A stretch of 5,703 nt of DNA from Kofleriaceae bacterium. GTDB taxonomy: Bacteria > Myxococcota_A > Polyangia > Haliangiales > Haliangiaceae. How positions within the stretch are numbered: position 1 is the stretch's first letter; each line of letters begins with the position of its first letter. The translations under genes were made by a program, and so were the position numbers. Shown one piece after another: positions 1-4,039 of this stretch. The notes under the pieces are model-generated. The model ran no database searches and was not told the DNA's origin. It saw only the letters and a list, made by a program, of their open reading frames with translations. The DNA lies in assembly GCA_016763395.1 (NCBI GenBank), contig JAESTW010000258.1, positions 1 through 5,703 of the forward strand. The letters run 5' to 3'.

Positions 1-155
1 GAGTCGATCTGAGCCAGATTAGCTCGACGGTGATCAATACGAAGCTCGGACACAGTGACCGTCAAAAATGTGTCGTGGAGTACAAAGTAAGTCGTTTTGT
101 TGACTTTTCATTTCTCAACTTTTTCAGGTTTTCGTCCGCCCGAGCCAGCGACTCT

Positions 156-668
156 TCAGAGTTCCGCGAGGCGACAGCCCTCGTTCGAGCCAAGATCGCA
201 GGCCTTCTCGGCGAGTGCCTTCGCCTTCATCTTGTTCAGTGGAGCTCCACGTCCAAGAAAGTACGCGGTGGAGAGGCCAAAGCAAGCCGACGCAATATCG
301 TGTGCGCATGCCGACTCGTTGAGTTTGGCGGCTCGACGTTGGTCGTCAGGTTGGCCTTCGATAAGTTTGCTGGCGACCGAGGCGCAGGCCTGATGATTGC
401 CATCATCACAGGCCTGTTGGAGCGCAGGTTTCACGTTTCCAGCGCGCTCTCTTCCCTTGCACAATGGTCGACAGGTCTCTGGTCGGGCGGGTGATGCCTT
501 GATGCAGTGCTCATCGTTGTTACAACTCGCAGCCACCTCTTCTTTGAGCTTCTTCTTGCAATCACGGATACAGGCGTCAAGTTCGCTATTGCTGCAGGCC
601 GATGACTGAGTCGCAAGAGTTATAAATAGTGCGATAAACATTATCGGAAATCGGGCAGGCCATGACAT
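156..668 (-). CDS. Exported Cys-rich Sel1-repeat protein, probable lipoprotein
   Basis: This is a 170-residue protein. I chose the ATG at 668 because a signal peptide follows at once: a basic residue, a hydrophobic run at about 8-19, then SSAC with Cys25. An upstream in-frame TTG at 749 would add 27 residues in front of the signal and is unlikely. Cys25 could be lipidated, but Ser at -3 is a poor lipobox, so signal peptidase I cleavage after SSA is an alternative. The mature N-terminus has two CX3C motifs (C33/C37 and C66/C70) plus C49 and C55. From residue 80 onward come Sel1-like repeats, shown by C-x7-C pairs at 87/95, 121/129 and 157/165 and by the AYFLGRGAPLNKMKAKALAEKAC-type pattern around 135-157. 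In known Cys-paired Sel1 proteins such as Helicobacter Hcp these cysteines form disulfides that staple helical repeats for protein binding. That implies an oxidising compartment outside the cytoplasm. The partner is unknown. The Shine-Dalgarno is weak. Confidence 0.82.
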   Translation of the reverse strand: MSWPARFPIMFIALFITLATQSSACSNSELDACIRDCKKKLKEEVAASCNNDEHCIKASPARPETCRPLCKGRERAGNVKPALQQACDDGNHQACASVASKLIEGQPDDQRRAAKLNESACAHDIASACFGLSTAYFLGRGAPLNKMKAKALAEKACDLGSNEGCRLAEL

Positions 669-879
669 CAACTTACTGTATTCAATGCGACGATTTTTTG
701 AAAGACTATGCTCGGGGGGAATCTCACAATTATCTGATTCTAAGTCCAATTGTGCTCTTAAGTTTTGTACCGCAGAGTTGTCACTTGTCGTCGCGGTTTT
801 GGTCTTGTCCGCTCAACATAGGCGAGCCCGCGAAGCACGCCCGCGAGATTGGCTATCGGCTTCTCGATGATCAGCGGAG
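669..879. other. Spacer upstream of the Sel1 gene, no supported gene
   Basis: I see no coding region here. Frames on both strands are short, lack a Shine-Dalgarno and give proteins without recognisable motifs. The stretch should carry the Sel1-gene promoter on the minus strand; GTGACA followed 17 bases later by TTAAGA (minus strand, around 765-795) is the best but weak candidate. The sequence CCCGCGA occurs twice within about 20 bases around 826-846. Confidence 0.4.
719..740. promoter_or_regulatory. Imperfect inverted repeat upstream of the Sel1 gene
   Basis: GAATC at 719-723 and GATTC at 736-740 form the arms of an imperfect palindrome with an AT-rich centre. It lies about 50 bases upstream of the Sel1-protein start. 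On the minus strand the centre includes GATAAT, which resembles a -10 box, but no matching -35 sits at a normal distance. It could be an operator or chance. Confidence 0.2.
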
Positions 880-1151
880 CTAATCGAGAACAACTCCAGT
901 CACTCCCGAGATGCAAGACAGGGTCGCTGTCAGACTAGGTAAACCACCTAGGCAGCTGTCAACCAGGCAAGCAGGGTTAGAACTGGGAGTTGCGCCCTCA
1001 ACACAGCTGAGAACACCCGAAAGACCAAGTTCTGGGATTGAGTCACACGCGATGACAAGCTCTGATGGCCTCCACATCCCCAGAGCACAACCATCGGCAG
1101 GAAGAAGGAGAGGAAGCGACTGAGGAACAAGCCCAATTGCACTGTTACCAT
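880..1151 (-). pseudogene. Possible frameshifted small Cys-rich lipoprotein
   Basis: Two minus-strand frames together look like one small lipoprotein gene. The first, from the ATG at 1151, encodes a convincing lipoprotein signal: basic-hydrophobic SRFLSFFLPMVVLWGCGG, with lipobox LWGC and Cys26 at 1076-1074. That frame then turns into unremarkable sequence and stops at 948. The neighbouring frame, picked up at about 1068, continues with an acidic, Ser/Gly/Cys-rich stretch of about 60 residues with five cysteines. It includes the related pieces VLSCVEGATPS and TLSCISGVTGV, and stops at 880. A single missing base between about 1074 and 1062 would join them. No good Shine-Dalgarno precedes the ATG, and I recognise no family. 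Alternatives are a sequencing error in an intact gene, or chance open frames. Confidence 0.33.
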
Positions 1152-1187
1152 GTGCGTCTGGTACGACATAACGGAAGAAGAAAAGCA

Positions 1188-1928
1188 ATGTACAGCCCAA
1201 AAGGAAACGCTAAAGAGAAAGCCGTAGAGTCCGTAGAGTTTGTCGAGGCAGAGCCACCAAGCCATTTGCGTGGAATCGTACATCGATTTTTGGAACTTAA
1301 GACAGACGGCGTGTTGCCCAATGACTATCGCTTTCACGCATTGCCTGATGCATGCACTTACCTCGTGTTTGACCAATTGCATGCAAAAGTCACAGGGGTT
1401 TCCAGACTGCGCGCCGTGTCCGAAGAGTTCAACTTAGGCAGGGCATTTCACTTCCTAAATATTCGATTTTTGCCCGGCGTATGGCAAGGTGACCTTGAAC
1501 AGGTTGCTTACGGTATGGTGGACACTCCGTATTCAGGCGAGCTTCCCTTGATCGACATCAATCGCGCGCTGTCAAAGAAAGACTTTGTAGATCAGTTGCC
1601 GATTTTGTCCGAGCTCGTAGAAATGCTGATTGATCGTAAGCTGGTTGCGCCGAACTCCGTCACGGAAAAGATATTTCAGAACCTCGACGAGATTCATAGC
1701 GTTTTAGACATGGCAGCGTTTTCAGAGCTTTCGACACGCCAGCTACAACGAACACTCAAACGAACGACCGGATTTACGCCGCATGATTTTCTTAAAGTGG
1801 TGCGCTTGCAACAGGCCTTGAATGGTAAGGGTACATGGTCGTACGCCGACCAATCCCATTTCATACACTCGTTTCGCAAAGCCACAGGTTACACGCCCGG
1901 CAAGTATTCTCGAAAGTTCGATGTTTGA
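1188..1928 (+). CDS. AraC-type transcriptional regulator (DUF6597-like N-terminus)
   Basis: This is a 246-residue cytoplasmic DNA-binding regulator. I chose the ATG at 1188 because GGAAG (1173-1177) precedes it and because the family's N-terminal Y-x-P motif starts right there (MYSP). The in-frame ATG at 1065 would add 41 polar residues and has no Shine-Dalgarno. The N-terminal domain (about 1-110) shows the DUF6597-like signature: LPDACTYLVF at 52-61 and the RFLPGVWQG region near 92-100. The first helix-turn-helix and connecting helix are clear (181-211, LSTRQLQRTLKRTTGFTPHDF followed by the RLQQAL helix). The final motif is also clear (DQSHFIHSFRKATGYTPGKY, about 221-240). Between RLQQAL and DQSHF there are only 9 residues, where ordinary AraC proteins have about 20, so much of the second helix-turn-helix is missing. 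The frame is intact, so this may be a subfamily trait. The VOC gene lies 82 bases downstream on the same strand and is a natural target. The ligand is unknown. Confidence 0.88.
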   Translation: MYSPKGNAKEKAVESVEFVEAEPPSHLRGIVHRFLELKTDGVLPNDYRFHALPDACTYLVFDQLHAKVTGVSRLRAVSEEFNLGRAFHFLNIRFLPGVWQGDLEQVAYGMVDTPYSGELPLIDINRALSKKDFVDQLPILSELVEMLIDRKLVAPNSVTEKIFQNLDEIHSVLDMAAFSELSTRQLQRTLKRTTGFTPHDFLKVVRLQQALNGKGTWSYADQSHFIHSFRKATGYTPGKYSRKFDV

Positions 1929-1944
1929 TAGCCGATGTCCGATA
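1920..1944 (+). promoter_or_regulatory. Direct repeat overlapping the VOC-gene promoter, possible operator
   Basis: GATGTTTGATA (1920-1930) and GATGTCCGATA (1934-1944) are near-identical 11-base copies repeated with a 14-base period. They cover the -35 box of the promoter called at 1925-1952. AraC-type proteins often bind direct repeats near -35, so the adjacent regulator is a candidate binder. The first copy also encodes the end of that regulator, so chance cannot be excluded. Confidence 0.3.
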
Positions 1945-1952
1945 TCTACAAT
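1925..1952 (+). promoter_or_regulatory. Probable sigma-70-type promoter of the VOC gene
   Basis: TTGATA at 1925-1930 matches TTGACA in five of six positions. TACAAT at 1947-1952 matches TATAAT in five of six. The spacer is 16 bases. The -35 box overlaps the stop codon of the upstream regulator. Transcription would start near 1959 and leave a leader of about 50 bases, so the VOC gene can be expressed separately from the regulator gene. Confidence 0.5.
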
Positions 1953-1998
1953 ACACTCCCCGTACGCCTTGGTATTCAAGAGTCAGAATCTACAACGC

Positions 1999-2004
1999 AA
2001 GGAG
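1999..2004 (+). promoter_or_regulatory. Strong ribosome binding site of the VOC gene
   Basis: AAGGAG lies 6 bases before the ATG at 2011. It fixes this start against the longer open frame, which begins inside the regulator gene, and it is the best Shine-Dalgarno in the window. Confidence 0.85.
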
Positions 2005-2010
2005 TTGAGT

Positions 2011-2391
2011 ATGACAAAAATGAATGCAATTGGCTGGTTTGATATCTACGTAAACGATCTGGGGCGCGCAGTGTCCTTTTATGAAGCTGTACTAGGACAC
2101 AAGCTTGAAGAAATCGTCGATCCGACAGGCCAGTCCCAAATGATGAGCTTTCCTACTGATATGGGTGTCTATGGGGCAGGCGGGGCATTAACAAAGTCCA
2201 AACATGCGTCCCCAGGAGTGGGCGGTACCATCGTGTATTTCTCGACCAAGGACTGTGCCGTCGAAGAGGCTCGGGTTTCTCAGGCCGGAGGCAAAATCGT
2301 TAGACCAAAATTCTCAATCGGTGACTTCGGCTGGGTAACCTTGTGCCAAGACACCGAGGGCAACATGTTTGGTCTTAGCTCTATGAAGTAG
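2011..2391 (+). CDS. VOC-family (glyoxalase-like fold) protein
   Basis: This is a 126-residue cytoplasmic protein of the vicinal oxygen chelate superfamily. It contains two beta-alpha-beta-beta-beta units. The first (about 6-60) shows WFDIYVNDLGRAVSFYEAVLG and ends in GAGGAL. The second (about 71-124) shows GGTIVYFSTKD, the AGGKIVRPK turn and IGDFGWVTLCQDTEGNMFGL. This pattern fits the short COG3324-like group around glyoxalase/bleomycin-resistance proteins. The classical metal-ligand positions are not His/Glu: Asp11 replaces the usual His, and Gly121 (in FGL) replaces the final Glu. A metal-dependent glyoxalase I reaction is therefore unlikely, and the substrate cannot be named. The gene has its own promoter and a strong Shine-Dalgarno, and lies 82 bases behind an AraC-type regulator. 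That suggests a stress- or metabolite-induced gene under local control. The family is confident; the function is not. Confidence 0.87.
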   Translation: MTKMNAIGWFDIYVNDLGRAVSFYEAVLGHKLEEIVDPTGQSQMMSFPTDMGVYGAGGALTKSKHASPGVGGTIVYFSTKDCAVEEARVSQAGGKIVRPKFSIGDFGWVTLCQDTEGNMFGLSSMK

Positions 2392-2400
2392 AGAGTTTCT

Positions 2401-2422
2401 CTCTTCGCTATTGGGCGAAGAG
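2401..2422 (+). terminator. Hairpin after the VOC gene, possible terminator
   Basis: CTCTTCGC (2401-2408) and GCGAAGAG (2415-2422) form a perfect 8-bp stem with a 6-base loop, starting 10 bases after the VOC stop. A smaller competing hairpin, AGAGAG/CTCTCT (2390-2404), overlaps it. There is no T-run after the stem, so an intrinsic terminator is uncertain; it may instead stabilise the mRNA 3' end. Confidence 0.4.
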
Positions 2423-2469
2423 CCTCAAAACGGATGTAAGTGCATGCACTGGCCGAAATACTGCTCGTA

Positions 2470-2502
2470 TTGGGTTGGTCTCGAAATTTTCGAGGAGCCC
2501 AA
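2470..2502. repeat. Interrupted inverted repeat (stem-loop)
   Basis: The inner arms CTCGAA (2480-2485) and TTCGAG (2489-2494) enclose a 3-base loop. The outer arms TTGGG (2470-2474) and CCCAA (2498-2502) extend the stem across a 5x3 internal loop. It lies in the 256-base spacer before the double-DTG lipoprotein gene. With no T-run it could be an mRNA leader structure, an operator or a terminator relic. Confidence 0.4.
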
Positions 2503-2562
2503 CAGGCAGGTGTCTGCTCCGAACCAGGTCCGGCGTGTGTTGAATAACCGAGATAGTCGCGA

Positions 2563-2574
2563 GACACCGGTGTC
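2563..2574. repeat. Perfect 12-base palindrome GACACCGGTGTC
   Basis: GACACCGGTGTC equals its own reverse complement and lies 73 bases before the ATG of the double-DTG lipoprotein. Such a site could bind a dimeric repressor. A nearby CCGTCGAACGG (2582-2592) can form a further small hairpin. No clear -35/-10 pair is visible here, so an operator role is only a possibility. Confidence 0.3.
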
Positions 2575-2647
2575 CGGACGCCCGTCGAACGGTTGTCCGA
2601 AAACTGACATTTGTGATCGCGACCCAGAACTGTGAAAAGTACGAAAC

Positions 2648-3586
2648 ATGCGAGTATACGTGGTTCTGCTTCTCCTTTTTATCAGTAGCTGTGCTTCCGG
2701 ACCTCAAACACCCCATTCTGATATCGGCCAGGCTCCAGAGAGCCAGCCTGTTCAGGAGTCTTTTGAATTCGTGGGCGGACACATGACGGTCTTCCCTGTC
2801 GTCGTAGCAGGCACGCGACGTCGCTTCATCTTAGATACTGGCATTGGGGTAAGTCTCATCTCGGAAACGCTGTGCGCTGAACTCCAGTGCACGATCACAG
2901 ATAGCTTTCAAGGCAAGCGTATGTCGGGACAGGTTGTCGACGTGAAGCTTGCACAAATTGGTGCCATGTCCCTCGCCGGACACAGGCAAGAGCAAAGCAC
3001 TGTTGGCGTGATTGACATGGATCGTTTTATCCCCAAGTCCGTTAAGATTGATGGGTTCTTATCATTGAATTTCTTCGAGAACACTCCCTTCACTCTCGAT
3101 TACAATAGCCAGACGCTCACAGTCGAAACCGACTCAAGCATGAAAGACATCGCGAACGTGGGTCACGAACTCACAATCAACGTGACTCGCGATGGACCAA
3201 GCCTGAGCGTTTTTATGCCGATGTCAGTGGCGAGCAAGAAGCTCAGGCTCGAAGTTGATACCGGCAGTGCATCCCTGATTTTGCACGAGAGATATGCTGA
3301 AGCACTAAAAGTGGATCTCGGTGGCGATAAAGTTCGTCGGGTAGAAGGCCAGGATGAAACGAATAACTCTTATACACGCTACTTTGCTCAAGTGGCAGGC
3401 CCGGTCTATGCGTTTGATCTGCCTCAGATCACCCAAGAAAATTTACAAATCATGTTTCAGGACATCATTTATGATGGGCTGGTTGGGAAATCATTTCTGA
3501 GCCAATTCCGAGTCACCTTTGATTTGCCGGCCCGTCGCATGATTTTTCGTCCGCTATCGTCAAGTCCGGGCGGGACCGCGATTTGA
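2648..3586 (+). CDS. Lipoprotein with two retropepsin-like aspartyl protease domains
   Basis: This is a 312-residue lipid-anchored protein. The signal is short (residues 1-14, MRVYVVLLLLF) and ends in ISSC with Cys15. Ala follows the Cys, so outer-membrane sorting is expected under the Lol rule. After a Pro/Gln/Ser-rich linker (16-38) come two related domains of the bacterial retropepsin-like type (Asp_protease_2-like). In domain 1 (about 40-160) the catalytic motif is FILDTG, with Asp63, and it closes with GFLSLNFFENTPFTLDY. In domain 2 (about 173-303) the motif is LEVDTGS, with Asp204, and it closes with DGLVGKSFLSQFRVTFD. Each domain carries one Asp, so the two could fold into an intramolecular, pepsin-like active site. 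The substrate is unknown; a periplasmic or outer-membrane peptidase role is inferred. The Shine-Dalgarno is weak (GAAAAG). The gene stands alone, with spacers on both sides. Confidence 0.85.
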   Translation: MRVYVVLLLLFISSCASGPQTPHSDIGQAPESQPVQESFEFVGGHMTVFPVVVAGTRRRFILDTGIGVSLISETLCAELQCTITDSFQGKRMSGQVVDVKLAQIGAMSLAGHRQEQSTVGVIDMDRFIPKSVKIDGFLSLNFFENTPFTLDYNSQTLTVETDSSMKDIANVGHELTINVTRDGPSLSVFMPMSVASKKLRLEVDTGSASLILHERYAEALKVDLGGDKVRRVEGQDETNNSYTRYFAQVAGPVYAFDLPQITQENLQIMFQDIIYDGLVGKSFLSQFRVTFDLPARRMIFRPLSSSPGGTAI

Positions 3587-3596
3587 ACGACTAGAC

Positions 3597-3612
3597 GCTC
3601 GCCAGCGCGAGC
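3597..3612 (+). terminator. GC-rich hairpin just after the double-DTG gene
   Basis: GCTCGC (3597-3602) and GCGAGC (3607-3612) form a 6-bp stem with a CAGC loop, 10 bases after the stop codon. No T-run follows, so it may act only as a 3'-end structure ahead of the better candidate at 3659-3684. Confidence 0.3.
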
Positions 3613-3658
3613 CGTTGAGCGCGGCGTGGGAATGGTCCATCAGCACTTTATGCACTCT

Positions 3659-3684
3659 AAGCTCATGAGATATGAGAACTTTTT
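3659..3684 (+). terminator. Possible intrinsic terminator of the double-DTG gene
   Basis: AAGCTCAT (3659-3666) pairs with ATGAG-aa-CTT (3672-3681) across a 5-base loop with a 2-base bulge. It runs into five T residues at 3680-3684. The stem is AT-rich and modest in strength. Its place 73 bases after the stop codon and its T-run fit a terminator. Confidence 0.38.
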
Positions 3685-3699
3685 GTAGACCCGCTATGA

Positions 3700-3849
3700 G
3701 CGAGTGCGGCCATGGATCGACTGCTCGACAATACTCATCGAATCACGACCTTCGGCGATTCGTTTCGGAATCCTCCGCAGGTCCTGCGTTGGCGTGAAAC
3801 GCGTGGATGCTGGTTCACCATGGTGCGACTGAGACATGGACCCCTGTAG
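3700..3849 (+). pseudogene. Possible remnant of an IS21-type IstB ATPase
   Basis: Read forward from 3700, the frame gives ASAAMDRLLDNTHRI, then a T-rich turn and GDSFR by about 3768. This resembles the C-terminal tail of IstB helper ATPases, where a consensus such as AAAILDRLLHH, a hydrophobic stretch and GxSYR recurs. An in-frame TGA lies directly upstream (3697-3699) and TAG ends the frame at 3847-3849. The Walker motifs and the rest of the protein are missing, and what follows GDSFR is unlike IstB. In another frame RYER (3692-3703) sits just before, as it does some distance upstream in IstB, but that may be chance. If real, it is a decayed insertion-sequence scar. The match is short, so confidence is limited. 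Confidence 0.35.
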
Positions 3850-4039
3850 ATTGAATGGCCGGACATGTGGAGTGGAAGATGAATTAGCCAGGGGATAGTT
3901 TCGCCGTTTCGGTGATGGGACTCCCACCAGATATTGTGCTTGTTCTCGTTCTTTGGTCTGAACAATTCAATAACTACATGTAATCAATCACTTAAAATCG
4001 GATTGTGATGCTGGTTGTGGTCTTGCACTGGACGGCCGC

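Larger units (their letters stand above)
3587..4039. other. 453-base spacer with no intact gene
   Basis: No intact coding region is supported here. Minus-strand open frames of about 76 codons give basic, low-complexity proteins with no motif and no Shine-Dalgarno. The spacer holds two hairpins near its left end and a short IstB-like remnant in the middle. Its AT-rich right end (about 3955-4000) probably carries the promoter of the following gene, although I find no clean -35/-10 pair. TGCTGGTTGTG occurs at 4009-4019 and again at 4120-4130 inside the gene. Confidence 0.5.

Noticed and set aside
48..60. Odd-centred palindrome GGACACAGTGACC near the left edge
   Set aside because: It has short arms broken by mismatches and no gene or promoter beside it to give it meaning.
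3..494. Open plus-strand frame from the left edge to 494
   Set aside because: Most of it is the antisense register of the Sel1-repeat gene, it has no motif, and its first ~50 codons alone give no recognisable protein. A real gene would overlap the Sel1 gene by about 340 bases.
1137..1170. TTGCAC as a -35 box for the regulator gene
   Set aside because: No acceptable -10 box occurs at 16-18 bases; the nearest AT-rich hexamers are too far away.
1065..1187. Longer start for the AraC-type regulator at 1065
   Set aside because: It has no Shine-Dalgarno, the added 41 residues are polar and unlike the family, and the Shine-Dalgarno-preceded ATG at 1188 begins exactly at the conserved N-terminal motif.
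1822..2010. N-terminal extension of the VOC protein into the regulator gene
   Set aside because: The AAGGAG site and promoter fix the start at 2011, and the VOC fold begins within six residues of that start.
3694..3965. Two minus-strand frames of 76-77 codons in the spacer
   Set aside because: They overlap each other in different frames and lack a Shine-Dalgarno and any recognisable motif.
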